A stretch of 64,000 bases of DNA from JAKAWQ01 sp963840545 (GTDB lineage Bacteria; Pseudomonadota; Alphaproteobacteria; Acetobacterales; Acetobacteraceae): contig CAWIZE010000015.1 in assembly GCA_963840545.1 (NCBI GenBank), positions 58,652 through 122,651 on the forward strand, read 5' to 3'. Of the stretch, positions 25,895 to 34,285 are shown piece after piece. The position numbers and the translations under genes were made by a program. The stretch's first letter is position 1. Each line of letters begins with the position of its first letter. The notes beneath the pieces were generated by a model. That model saw only the letters and a list, made by a program, of their open reading frames with translations. It was not told the origin of the DNA and ran no database searches.

Positions 25895-26530
25895 ATGGGC
25901 TATGCGGTCAAGGAGGTTTTCTACTCATTGCAGGGCGAAGGCCGCAACGCCGGCCGGCCGGCGGTCTTTTGCCGCTTCGCCGGCTGCAACCTGTGGAGTG
26001 GCCGTGAACACGATCGGGCGACGGCCGCCTGCAACTTCTGCGACACCGATTTCGTGGGCATCGATGGCGACGGCGGCGGCCGCTTCGACGACACAGGCGC
26101 GTTGGCAAGGGCGATCGCGCAGATGTGGGGCGGCGACGGCGGCGGCGGGCGCTTCGTGGTCCTCACCGGCGGCGAGCCGCTGCTTCAGGTTGACGAGGCG
26201 CTTGTGTCGGCACTTCATGAATTGGAGTTCCAAATCGCTCTCGAAACGAACGGCTCGCTCGCCGTGCCGGACGGGATCGACTGGATCACGGTCAGTCCCA
26301 AGGGCGCGACGCCACTGGCCCAAATTTCGGGTGACGAGTTGAAGCTGGTGTTTCCGCAGGCCGATGTGGATCCGGAGGCGTTCGCGCACCTTGCCTTCGA
26401 TCATTTCCTCCTCCAGCCGCGGGACGGCCCGGACGTCCGGGCGAATATCGCGGCGGCGATTGCCTACTGCCTGCGGCATCCGCGCTGGCGGCTCTCTTTG
26501 CAAACCCACAAATACATGGGCATCCGGTGA
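25895..26530 (+). CDS. queE: QueE, 7-carboxy-7-deazaguanine synthase
   Basis: A 211-residue radical-SAM enzyme converting 6-carboxytetrahydropterin to 7-carboxy-7-deazaguanine in queuosine/preQ0 synthesis. The cluster cysteines C31, C46 and C49 form the CX14CX2C motif of the minimal QueE subgroup, in the context FCRFAGCNLWSGRE and NFCDTDF. The SAM motif is FVVLTGGEPLLQVD. QueE-type residues ALETNGS and HKYMGIR are present. The gene ends overlapping the queD start (GTGA), so the two enzymes are coupled. No queC or queF is in the window. Confidence 0.93.
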   Translation: MGYAVKEVFYSLQGEGRNAGRPAVFCRFAGCNLWSGREHDRATAACNFCDTDFVGIDGDGGGRFDDTGALARAIAQMWGGDGGGGRFVVLTGGEPLLQVDEALVSALHELEFQIALETNGSLAVPDGIDWITVSPKGATPLAQISGDELKLVFPQADVDPEAFAHLAFDHFLLQPRDGPDVRANIAAAIAYCLRHPRWRLSLQTHKYMGIR

Positions 26531-26907
26531 CGCACGAACTCAGCAAGGAGTTCCGCTTCGATGCCGCCCATACGCTTCAGCGGACGATGGACGTGGAGCC
26601 GAGCCGCCGGATCCATGGCCACTCCTACCGCGCGGAAGTGGTCATCCGCGGCCGTCCGGCCGCGGAGAGCGGCATGATCGTTGACCTCGGCCTCCTCGAG
26701 CGGACCCTTGAAGCGGCCCGCGACGCCTTGGATCACCGGTTCCTCGACGAAATCAACGATCTTGGACCGGCGACGCTGGAGAACCTATCGTCATGGATCT
26801 GGCGCAGGATTGCGCCTATCTGTCCGAACCTCTGGCGCGTCACCGTGCGGCGCGACAGCGACAGCAGCGCTTGCAGCTTCTATGGCGGGGAGACGATGCA
26901 CCGGTGA
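26527..26907 (+). CDS. queD: QueD-like 6-carboxytetrahydropterin synthase
   Basis: A 126-residue protein of the PTPS/QueD fold with a GTG start overlapping queE. The zinc ligands H15, H30 and H32 (DAAHTL, IHGHSY) are present, as are ALDHRFLDE and the C-terminal YGGET glutamate. The usual catalytic cysteine four residues before IHGH is a serine (S26). This seems to be a feature of an alphaproteobacterial QueD subgroup, judging from memory of such sequences. The coupling to queE supports the 6-carboxytetrahydropterin step; the missing cysteine leaves the chemistry open. Confidence 0.85.
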   Translation: MTHELSKEFRFDAAHTLQRTMDVEPSRRIHGHSYRAEVVIRGRPAAESGMIVDLGLLERTLEAARDALDHRFLDEINDLGPATLENLSSWIWRRIAPICPNLWRVTVRRDSDSSACSFYGGETMHR

Positions 26908-26959
26908 CGCTGGACCATCATATTATCCTTCCCATAATAGTTGCCATCAAGGGCGTGCG

Positions 26960-27886
26960 TAGCGTGTGTTGCGGGCGTGGAAGAATGAACTTACCAGAGC
27001 CGGCAGCTTCTGCGGTGGCCGCATAAGGGCCACGATCATTTGCCGCAGCTGCGTCAGCGAGGTGATGAGCGTGCGCCCAGTGCCGTGGGGTTTCAGATCA
27101 TTCCACACGAGCTCCTCGGGGGTTCAGTTCTGGCGAACAGGGTGCCAGCAGGAGCAGGGCTCGCTTCTCCGCTTGTGCCGCGACGAAGCGCGCGACCGGC
27201 TTTGCCCGGTGCGTTGGATGGCCGTCGACAATCACGAAGACCGGCCCGACGCGTTGACCAGCAGCCGCTTCAGGAAGTCAATGAACGCCGCGGCGGTGAC
27301 CCTCCCTTTCGTCAGCATAAAGCGCAGCAGACCTCGGGCGCTGATCGCCGAGATCAGATTGGCGCCGAACCATACGCCAGTCGTCGAGACCACCGGTGTC
27401 TGCCCCCGTCGGCCCGAGGTCGTGCCGCCATGGAAGTCCGCGCGCACGCCGGCCGCATCGGCGAGGAAAATCCGTGCTTCCTCGCGGCGTGCCCGGTGCC
27501 GGATCGCCGGATAATTCTTCTCCAGCCAGCGTTTCGCCACTGCCGGGTTTTTCTGGCACGCCCGCCACACTGGACGTTGCGCACTCAGTCCAGGCTGATC
27601 GAGAAATCGACACACCGAACGGTGGCTCAGTGACATCTGGTAGCGCTCGGCGATCGGTGTCCGCACCATCGCCGCGGCCCGCAACGCCCACGGAGGGGAA
27701 AGTTCAGCTGCTGCGGAGTTTTGTCGACCAGCGCGTTATCGATCGAGCGCAGTGCACGACCGTCGAGCCTGGGCGGCCGTCCACCCCGCTTGCGTACATC
27801 CAACTGACCCCATCCGCCACGCCACGCTTGCGCAGCTCGCTCAGCGTTCCATGATCCAGCCCGCGCCCGTTGATGTTCATGACGGC
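26960..27886 (-). pseudogene. Degenerate IS630-family transposase
   Basis: Reading the minus strand, pieces of one IS630 transposase follow each other in different frames: NINGRGLDHGTLSELRKRGVA, then RGGWGQLDVRKRGGRPPRLD, then RTPIAERYQMSLSHRSVCRFL through IFLADAAGVRADFHGGTT, GQTPVVSTTGVWFGANLISAISA and FIDFLKRLL, then a frameshift near 27240 before VFVIVDGHPTHRAKPVARFVA, and another near 27125 within the LAPCSPELNP motif. The helix-turn-helix region also has a deletion. The element is dead. Terminal inverted repeats were not found with confidence. It follows queD by about 50 bases. Confidence 0.8.
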
Positions 27887-28124
27887 GCATGATGCCGGAT
27901 CTCCGCCAAGACGGCATCTATTGTGAGGGGATCAATAACTCGCGGAGCCCCAACGAAAGGCGCACCAACGATCGCGCTTACCTCGAGACCTCCACGCACT
28001 ATCTCACCGAGGCAGCGCAGTACCCGGAGGCAAAGGCCCGATACGAAAATACAACTTTCCTCACGGTCGAGGGGCGCAATGCGGCGGTTAGAGAGATCGA
28101 GATTATTCAGAGTTTCAAAGGGCA

Positions 28125-28205
28125 CTGCTGCCGCCCGTTCGGGCGAGGCGGGCGAGGGAGATACCGGCGGCCTTGCCGCCGAGGATGGCGGGGCGGTTGG
28201 CGGGG
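28125..28205 (-). pseudogene. Possible 3' remnant of an amidohydrolase gene
   Basis: One minus-strand frame reads PANRPAILGGKAAGISLARLAR, which resembles the C-terminal end of amidohydrolases such as the neighbouring gene (APDRRAVLGDNAARIYLAHRG). No further homology is seen upstream. It lies in the roughly 540-base stretch between the IS630 remnant and the amidohydrolase, in which no intact gene was found. Confidence 0.25.
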
Positions 28206-28318
28206 CGCTCCCCCGGAAGAACCCGGTGGGGCCGAAGGCGGAATGCGCCTCGCTTTTCCGCCCTGCGCATGGCTTCCGGGGAATGACGAGGTTGGCAGGC
28301 GGCGAGGCCCCACGAGTA

Positions 28319-28355
28319 GGAGATTGCTTCGTCGCTGCGCTCCTCGCAACTGTCT
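28319..28355 (+). repeat. Dispersed intergenic repeat, copy 1
   Basis: A 37-base sequence beginning ggagattgcttcg and ending tcgcaactgtct. It recurs in inverted orientation at 59279-59315 with 33 of 37 bases matching. Both copies are in intergenic DNA, consistent with a genome-wide interspersed element. Confidence 0.75.
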
Positions 28356-28426
28356 GTTGCGCGTGGTGTAGGTTGGCCTGTTTCCGCGTGAGCGGGGATG
28401 CCCGTGGCCGGGTGGCCGCCCGGCGG

Positions 28427-29266
28427 CTAAGGGCGGCCGCGGTGGGCGAGGTAGATGCGGGCGGCGTTGTCGCCGAGGACGGCGCGGCGGTCAGGGGCGG
28501 GAAGCGGGGCGAGGAGGTCGCCGGTGGCGGTGCGCCAGGCATCGTAGCCGCGGGCGCGCTCGACCACGGGCCAGTCGCTGCCCCAGAGGAGGCGGGCGGG
28601 GCCGAAAGCGGCGAGGAGATGGGCGACGGCAGGGCGGAGGTCGTCGAGGGTCCAGTCGGCGGCGGCTTCGGTGACGAGGCCGGAGAGCTTGCAGGTCGTG
28701 TTGGGGCGGGCGGCGATGGCGCCGATATCGGCGCGCCAGGGATCGAGGCGATGCTCGCGGAGATGGGGTTTGGCGCCGTGGTCGAGGACGACGGAGAGGG
28801 TTGGATAGCGCTCGAGGAAGACGAGCAGGCGCGGGAGATGGCGCGGCAGCACGAGCGCGTCGAAGACGAGGCCGTGGTGGGTCATGGCGGCGATGGCAGG
28901 CGCGAGGCGGGGATCGAGGAGATAATCGTCGTCCGCGATGTCCTGGACCATCGGGCGGAGGCCGACGAGCAGCGGATCGGCGGCGAGCCGGGCGATTTCG
29001 TTTGGGGCGTCGGGTGACGTGAGGTCGGCCCAGCCGACGACACCGGCGATGAATTCGGTTGAGGCGGCGAGGGAAAGGAGGAAGCGCGTCTCGGCGATCG
29101 TGGGCGCCGTCTGGACGAGGATGGTGGCGGCGATGGCGTGGCGGGCGAGGATCGGCTCGAGGTCGGGGGGGAGGAAGTCCCGGTAAATGGAGCCGGCTTC
29201 TCGGGTGAGCCAGGAATAGTCGCCGCGGTCGAGGCGCCAGAAATGCTGGTGCGCGTCGATCTGCAC
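28427..29266 (-). CDS. Amidohydrolase, fuconolactonase/gluconolactonase-like (amidohydrolase_2)
   Basis: A 279-residue metal-dependent hydrolase of the amidohydrolase_2 family. Motifs: N-terminal IDAHQHFWRLDRGDYSWL (HxH), GLRPMVQDI, VVLDHGAKPHL, TTCKLSGLVTEA and RLLWGSDWPV with the catalytic aspartate. The pattern matches L-fuconolactonase/L-rhamnonolactonase and 4-sulfomuconolactone-type hydrolases, so a sugar-acid or muconolactone ring opening is likely. It starts with GTG and lies 25 bases after an aldehyde dehydrogenase, as the last gene of a three-gene operon. Confidence 0.82.
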   Translation of the reverse strand: MQIDAHQHFWRLDRGDYSWLTREAGSIYRDFLPPDLEPILARHAIAATILVQTAPTIAETRFLLSLAASTEFIAGVVGWADLTSPDAPNEIARLAADPLLVGLRPMVQDIADDDYLLDPRLAPAIAAMTHHGLVFDALVLPRHLPRLLVFLERYPTLSVVLDHGAKPHLREHRLDPWRADIGAIAARPNTTCKLSGLVTEAAADWTLDDLRPAVAHLLAAFGPARLLWGSDWPVVERARGYDAWRTATGDLLAPLPAPDRRAVLGDNAARIYLAHRGRP

Positions 29267-29291
29267 CGGCGCCCCCTCCCCTCGCCCGGGT

Positions 29292-30725
29292 TCAGGTACG
29301 GGTGAGGGAAATCATCTTGAGCTCGGTCATCGCCTCGAGGGTGAGCTTGCCGCCGAGGCGGCCGATGCCGCTCTGCGTGCCGCTGCCGCCGCCGAACGGG
29401 AGGTGAAGCTCCCAGTAGGTGCTGGCGGAATTGATGTTGACGATGCCGGCGGGGATCGCCTCGGCGACGCGCAGGCCACGGTCCGTGTCGCGGGTGAAGA
29501 CGCCGACGCTGAGCCCGTAGTCGCTGTCCAAGGCGAGGTCGAGCGCCTCGGACTCGTCGGCAAAGGAGAGCACGGCGACCACGGGGCCGAAGGTCTCCTC
29601 GCGATTGACCTTCATCGCCCGCGTCACACCGCTCAGCACGGTGGGCTCGAAGAACAGCGCGCTGCCGAGATCCGGCCGCGTATGGCCGCCAAAATGGAGC
29701 TTCGCGCCGTGGGCGAGCGCGTCTTCCACGTGTTCGGCGACCTTGGCGGCCACTTTCGGGTTGTTGAGCGGGCCCATGGTGGTGCCCTGGTGGAGCGGAT
29801 CGCCGAGCACGACGGCGCGGGCGTGCTCGGTCAGCTTGTCGACGAAGCGTTCGGCGATGCGCTCCTGGACGAGCACGCGGCCGGTGGCGGCGCAGACCTG
29901 GCCCGCGTTGAAGAAGGCGCCGCCGGCGGCCGCGGCGGCCGCGCGGTCGAGATCGGCGTCCTCGAAGACGATGACCGGGCCATTGCCGCCGAGCTCGAGC
30001 AGCATCGGCTTGCCGGCCCCGCGCTCGGCGATGCGCCGGCCGGTCGCGGCGCTGCCGGTGAAGCCGATGCCGTTTGTGCCGGGATGGGCCACGATCTCGT
30101 CACCAACGGTAGGCCCTTCGCCGATGACGAGGTTGAGCACGCCGGGCGGCAGGCCCGTGGCCTCGATCGCCTGGATGAGCGCGACGGCGACGGCGGAGGT
30201 GGTGGGCGCGGGCACCCAGACGATGGCATTGCCGGTCGCGAGCCCGGGTGCCAGGTATTCGACGGGGATGTTCACCGGGAAATTCCAGGGCGTGACCACG
30301 GCATAGACCCCGCGCGGCTGGCGGATGGTCAGCACCAGCTTTGTCGGGTCCTCGGTCGGGATCGTTTCGCCGCGCATCTGGCGCGCGAGCTCGGCGGCGA
30401 GACGGAAACCGTCCGCCGCCTTGGTCACCTCGCCGATTGATTGGGCGAGCGGCTTGCCCTGTTCCTCGCTCAAGGCGCGGGCGATGGCGGCGCGGCGAGA
30501 ATCGATGGCGGCGGCGATGGCGGTGCAGAAGTTGGCGCGCTCCCACACCGGCCGGGCCGCCCAGCCCTTGGCGGCCGCGGTCGCCGCGGCGACGGCGCGG
30601 GCGGCCGTCTCGCGGCTGCTCTTCGGCAGATGCCCGATCGTTTCGCCGGTGGCGGGATTGCGCACCGGCATGGTTTCCACCTCGCGCTCCCAGCGCCCGG
30701 CGATGAAGTTTTCGTAGATGGGCAT
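29292..30725 (-). CDS. NAD(P)-dependent aldehyde dehydrogenase (first)
   Basis: A 477-residue aldehyde dehydrogenase. The nucleotide/glutamate motif LLELGGNGPVIVFEDADLD and the catalytic cysteine in FFNAGQVCAATGRVLV are present, with GFTGSAATGRRI and EETFGPVVAVLSF. The start MPIYENFIAGRW is preferred; twelve more codons upstream (MPVPTPMPTPTP) come from a DNA repeat (cggcgt/cggcat) and look non-native. It shares an operon with the second aldehyde dehydrogenase, about 140 bases upstream, and the amidohydrolase. The aldehyde is unknown. Confidence 0.88.
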   Translation of the reverse strand: MPIYENFIAGRWEREVETMPVRNPATGETIGHLPKSSRETAARAVAAATAAAKGWAARPVWERANFCTAIAAAIDSRRAAIARALSEEQGKPLAQSIGEVTKAADGFRLAAELARQMRGETIPTEDPTKLVLTIRQPRGVYAVVTPWNFPVNIPVEYLAPGLATGNAIVWVPAPTTSAVAVALIQAIEATGLPPGVLNLVIGEGPTVGDEIVAHPGTNGIGFTGSAATGRRIAERGAGKPMLLELGGNGPVIVFEDADLDRAAAAAAGGAFFNAGQVCAATGRVLVQERIAERFVDKLTEHARAVVLGDPLHQGTTMGPLNNPKVAAKVAEHVEDALAHGAKLHFGGHTRPDLGSALFFEPTVLSGVTRAMKVNREETFGPVVAVLSFADESEALDLALDSDYGLSVGVFTRDTDRGLRVAEAIPAGIVNINSASTYWELHLPFGGGSGTQSGIGRLGGKLTLEAMTELKMISLTRT

Positions 30726-30866
30726 CGGCGTCGGCGTCGGCATCGGCGTCGGCACGGGCATCGGCGGTCTTCCTTTCGTCGGGCGCGGGCGGAGCCTCCC
30801 ATGCGCCCGGCGAGCGGAAAAGGGGGGCGGGCGCGCCAGAGGCGTCCGCCCCTTGGGCGGGAAATG

Positions 30867-32366
30867 TCAGACGAGCGCGGCGGTGACCGCCTTGATCTCG
30901 GTGTAGTTGTGGAAGACCTCCTCGCCCATCTCGCGGCCCCAACCGGACTGCTTGTAGCCGCCGAAGGGCAGCGAGGCGTCGAAGACGTTGTGGCAGTTGA
31001 TCCAGACGGTGCCGGAGCGGATCCGGCTGGCGAGCCGGTGCGCGGTGCCGCCGTTGCGCGTCCAGACGGAGGCGGCGAGGCCGTAGATCGTGTCGTTCGC
31101 CTGCTTCGCGATGGCGTCCAGATCGTCGTCGTCGAAGGGTTGGGCGCAAACCACGGGGCCAAAGATCTCCTCGCGGACGACCTTCATATCCGGGCTGGTG
31201 TTCTCGAGGACCGTGGGGGCGACGAAGTAGCCGAGATTGCCGACCCGGTTGCCGCCAGCGGCGATGCGTGCCCCCGCCTGCCGCCCATCCTCGATGTAAC
31301 TGCTGACGCGGGCGAACTGCTCGTCCGACACCAGGGGCCCCATCTCGGTCGTGGGATCGAGCCCGGCGCCGACCTTGATCCTGCCGGCGATGTCGGCGAC
31401 GCCGGCGACGACCTTGTCGTAGACGGATTTGTGGGCGTAGAGCCGCGAGCCCGCGCAGCAGCACTGGCCGTGATTGAAGAAGATCGCGTTGGCCGCGCCG
31501 GCGATGGCGAGTTCGAGATCGGCATCGGGCAGGATGATCGCCGGCGACTTGCCGCCGAGCTCGAGCGACACTTTCTTGAGGTTGCCGGCGGCGGCGTGGA
31601 GGATGAGCTTGCCCACCTCGGTCGAGCCCGTGAAGGCGATTTTATCCACGTCCGGATGGGCGGCAAGTGCTGCGCCGGCGGTCTCGCCGAAGCCGGTCAG
31701 GATGTTCACCACGCCGGGCGGGAAACCGGCCTCCTGGACCAGCTCGGCCAGGCGGAGCGCGCTGAGCGGGGTCTGCTCGGCGGCTTTCAGCACGATGGTG
31801 CAGCCGGCCGCGAGCGCGGGCGCGAGTTTCCAGGCGGCCATGAGAAGGGGAAAATTCCAGGGGATGATCTGACCGACGACGCCGAGAGGCTCGCGCAGCG
31901 TGTAGGAGAGATATTCGCCGGGCAGTGAGAGCGGCAGCGTCGTGCCGGTGATCTTGGTCGCCCAGCCGGCCATGTAGCGGAACATATCGACGGCCAGCGG
32001 CAGGTCGGCCACGCGCGCGACGGCATAGGGCTTGCCGTTGTCGATGGATTCGAGCTCGGCCAGCGCCTCGAGGTCGCGCTCGATCAGGTCGGCGAGCCGC
32101 CACAGCGTGCGGCCGCGCTCCGAGGGCGTGAGCCGGGTCCAGCTTCGCCCGTCGCAGGCGCGCCGGGCGGCGGCGACCGCGCGATCGACATCTTCGCGGT
32201 CGGCCTCGGGGACATTGGCGATCACGGTCCCCGTCGCCGGGTTGTAGACCGCGAAGCTCTTGCCCGAGGCGGCGGGGACGAGCTTGCCGTCGATCAGCAT
32301 GAGCGGGGAGCGGCTGAGGAAATCCGCCGCGTGGCGGATCTTCGGATCGAGCGCGATGGTGTCCAT
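30867..32366 (-). CDS. NAD-dependent aldehyde dehydrogenase (second), behind a Mo-box
   Basis: A 499-residue class 1/2-type aldehyde dehydrogenase: IIPWNFPLLMAAWKLAPAL, FTGSTEVGKLI, VSLELGGKSPAIILPDADL, the catalytic cysteine in FNHGQCCCAGSRLYAH, and YGLAASVWTR with a C-terminal GGYKQSGWGREMGEE. The closest classes are retinal/betaine-type and phenylacetaldehyde or acetaldehyde dehydrogenases. The start has a GGAGGA site. A 24-bp Mo-box-like palindrome sits 46-69 bases upstream, so this gene and the two behind it (aldehyde dehydrogenase, amidohydrolase) probably respond to the ModE-like regulator next door. Confidence 0.9.
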   Translation of the reverse strand: MDTIALDPKIRHAADFLSRSPLMLIDGKLVPAASGKSFAVYNPATGTVIANVPEADREDVDRAVAAARRACDGRSWTRLTPSERGRTLWRLADLIERDLEALAELESIDNGKPYAVARVADLPLAVDMFRYMAGWATKITGTTLPLSLPGEYLSYTLREPLGVVGQIIPWNFPLLMAAWKLAPALAAGCTIVLKAAEQTPLSALRLAELVQEAGFPPGVVNILTGFGETAGAALAAHPDVDKIAFTGSTEVGKLILHAAAGNLKKVSLELGGKSPAIILPDADLELAIAGAANAIFFNHGQCCCAGSRLYAHKSVYDKVVAGVADIAGRIKVGAGLDPTTEMGPLVSDEQFARVSSYIEDGRQAGARIAAGGNRVGNLGYFVAPTVLENTSPDMKVVREEIFGPVVCAQPFDDDDLDAIAKQANDTIYGLAASVWTRNGGTAHRLASRIRSGTVWINCHNVFDASLPFGGYKQSGWGREMGEEVFHNYTEIKAVTAALV

Positions 32367-32411
32367 CTCTGTTCCTCCGGTTGTTATGGATCCTGACGGG
32401 GACTGCCGACG

Positions 32412-32435
32412 CGCTGTATTCAATCAGATATAGCG
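32412..32435. promoter_or_regulatory. Mo-box-like operator 1
   Basis: CGCTGTAT, an 8-base spacer, then ATATAGCG: an imperfect palindrome (7 of 8 arm pairs) that resembles the known ModE target (CGCTATAT...ATATA-CG type). It lies before the second aldehyde dehydrogenase and also on the upstream side of the ModE-like gene. A second copy is at 34286-34309. Confidence 0.65.
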
Positions 32436-32535
32436 TGGGGAAGCCAGGGCCGGGCCGTGCGGGAGGATGGGCCCGAGGACGGGGTTGATTTCGGGAATGC
32501 CCGCGTGTTTCGCTCGGGCGATGCGCCAACCGCGA

Positions 32536-34269
32536 TCACAGGCGAGCATGGGCACGAAATCCGGCGACGCGCTGAGCATCCGCATCGACCTCGCCAATGG
32601 CGGCCGGGTCGGCCCCGGCAAGATCGCGGTGCTGGAAGCGATCGCCCGGGCCGGGTCGATCTCGGCGGCCGGGCGCGCGCTGGGGATTTCCTATCGCCGG
32701 ACCTGGACGCTGGTCGAGGAGCTGAACCGGAGCCTGGGCACGCCCGTGGTGGAAACGGCCGCCGGGGGCGTGGGCGGGGGTGGGGCCAGCCTGACCGAAG
32801 CGGGGCGGGCCGTCGTCGCGTGCTATCGGACGATCGAGGCGGAGAGCGTTGCGGTCGCAAGGAAGCACCTCGCGGCGCTGCATCACGCCTGCGGCAAGAC
32901 ATGAGGTTGCAGGGCGCCGGATTGGGGGGCGCCGGATTGGGGGGCGCCGGATTGGGGGGCGCACGGATTGGGGGGCGCCGGATTGGGGGGCGCCCGACGC
33001 GGAAACTTGGGCCAGGGCGGCGGCGAAGCTCGCCACGCTCGCCGAGCGCAGGGGCAGGAAGGGCCTGCCCGCCTGCCGGCAGAGGCGCTTGACCGACAGC
33101 GCCGCATCGTGGCTGACGCAATCGACCGGGAAGAGGACGAAGTCGGCACGGCTGACGAGGCCGCCGAGCAGGTCCGGATGCTGCTCCTTCCCGCCGTCAT
33201 GATGCAGCAGGTGCGCCCCGAGGCGCGCGCCAAGCGCGCGGAGATGGGCGATCTGGGCGGAGCGGCCCCCGACATAGAGCACGGCGATGCCGTCGAGGCG
33301 GGGAGGCGGCTCCGGGGGCCCGTCATCCGGCGGCGGGCCGAGGAGGGTTTCGAGCGCCGCGAGCTCGGTGCCCAGGGCGCGGTTCTGCGCCTCGGCGGCG
33401 ACGCGGCGCTCGCGCTCGCGCTCGCACTCGCGGCTCCACTGGGCGCGGGCGGCGGCGAGGCGCTCGTCGGACGAGAGGCGGCGGCTTTTTTCGGCGTTCA
33501 TGCGCCTTTCCAGATCGGCGATCAGCCCGTCGACGGCCGCCGTCTGGCCGCCGGCGGCGCTCTCCTGTCGGGAGGATGAGCGCATCTGCCCGGCCAGCGC
33601 CTCGCGGAGGTCCCGGATACTGCGCTCGCGCTCCGTGACGGCGTCCCGGAAGGCTGCCTGCTGGCGTTCCAGCTTGGCCTGGAGCGCGGCCTGAAGGCTT
33701 TCCAATTCCCGCAGACGCCGGATGTCCGCGCGGTTGGCGGCGCCGACCAGGTGCGAGAGCATGTGGACCTCGCCGAAGGCCTCGCGGATCAGCGCGCGGG
33801 TGGTGGCGGGATGGGTGAGCGTCGCCCAGTAGGCGCCCGGGATCTCGCCCCGCGCAACCGCCCCGCGCCAGAGCGCGACGACCTCCGGCTCGGTTCTCGC
33901 CTTCGCGAACTGGCTGATCGGCAGGTGGTGGCGCCGGTCGAGCGCCTTGTTCAAGAGCTTCGCCGCCTGGTCGTGGCGGGCGGCGAGGCTCACGGCCGCG
34001 CCGTGCAATGCATGGTCGGTGCTCTCCGGCGAGGCGAGCCCGAGCTTCTTCAGGATCTGGCGCAGCTCGGCGGTGGAAAGGCAGGTGCCGATGATCGAGC
34101 AATGGAGGCTGCCATCGAACTCCCAGATCCGGCTGCGCTTCGCCGGCTCCGTCGCGGCGGCCCCAGCCTTCCTGAGGAGCGGCGCGAGCGCGGGGAGGTT
34201 CGGTTGCGGAAGCGGCGCCCGGCGGATCGTCTCAGAAAATGCGACATGGCGGGGAGAGGCCTGGGTCAC
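32536..34269 (-). CDS. DUF2325-domain protein with coiled coil
   Basis: The first ~420 residues are coherent: an N-terminal domain (RIWEFDGSLHCSIIGTCLSTAELRQIL), a helical middle, a coiled coil rich in Arg/Gln/Glu (LQAALQAKLERQQAAFRDAV), and a DUF2325 domain (IAVLYVGGRSAQIAHLR, LLHHDGGKE, ADFVLFPVDCVSHDAALSVKRLC, RPFLPLRSASVASF). DUF2325 has no known function. The frame then continues through a 15-bp repeat array and fully antisense across the modE-like gene to 32536; that tail is probably not selected. The GTG start has an AAGGA site and a Mo-box-like palindrome 17 bases upstream. It is therefore a likely target of the same regulator. Confidence 0.75.
   Translation of the reverse strand: MTQASPRHVAFSETIRRAPLPQPNLPALAPLLRKAGAAATEPAKRSRIWEFDGSLHCSIIGTCLSTAELRQILKKLGLASPESTDHALHGAAVSLAARHDQAAKLLNKALDRRHHLPISQFAKARTEPEVVALWRGAVARGEIPGAYWATLTHPATTRALIREAFGEVHMLSHLVGAANRADIRRLRELESLQAALQAKLERQQAAFRDAVTERERSIRDLREALAGQMRSSSRQESAAGGQTAAVDGLIADLERRMNAEKSRRLSSDERLAAARAQWSRECERERERRVAAEAQNRALGTELAALETLLGPPPDDGPPEPPPRLDGIAVLYVGGRSAQIAHLRALGARLGAHLLHHDGGKEQHPDLLGGLVSRADFVLFPVDCVSHDAALSVKRLCRQAGRPFLPLRSASVASFAAALAQVSASGAPQSGAPQSVRPPIRRPPIRRPPIRRPATSCLAAGVMQRREVLPCDRNALRLDRPIARDDGPPRFGQAGPTPAHAPGGRFHHGRAQAPVQLLDQRPGPAIGNPQRAPGRRDRPGPGDRFQHRDLAGADPAAIGEVDADAQRVAGFRAHARL
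32548..32904 (+). CDS. ModE-like winged-helix regulator lacking the Mop domain
   Basis: A 118-residue protein equal to the N-terminal DNA-binding domain of ModE: LSIRIDLANGGRVGPGKIAVLEAIARAGSISAAGRALGISYRRTWTLVEELNRSLG (in part: GSISAAGRALGISYRRTW). It ends after the dimerisation helix, without the two C-terminal Mop/TOBE molybdate-binding domains of E. coli ModE. Such short forms exist in alphaproteobacteria. Two Mo-box-like palindromes flank it, one 113 bases upstream and the other beyond the convergent DUF2325 gene. How or whether it senses molybdate directly is unclear. Confidence 0.8.
   Translation: MGTKSGDALSIRIDLANGGRVGPGKIAVLEAIARAGSISAAGRALGISYRRTWTLVEELNRSLGTPVVETAAGGVGGGGASLTEAGRAVVACYRTIEAESVAVARKHLAALHHACGKT
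32912..32995. repeat. 15-bp tandem repeat (minisatellite) between modE-like and DUF2325 genes
   Basis: Five units of gggcgccggattggg, the fourth with one extra base, plus a partial sixth. It starts eight bases after the modE-like stop codon. All three minus-strand frames stay open through it, giving Pro/Arg/Gln/Ser repeats, which is how the DUF2325 frame runs on without a stop. Confidence 0.92.
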
Positions 34270-34285
34270 GCGGGATCCTTCTTTC

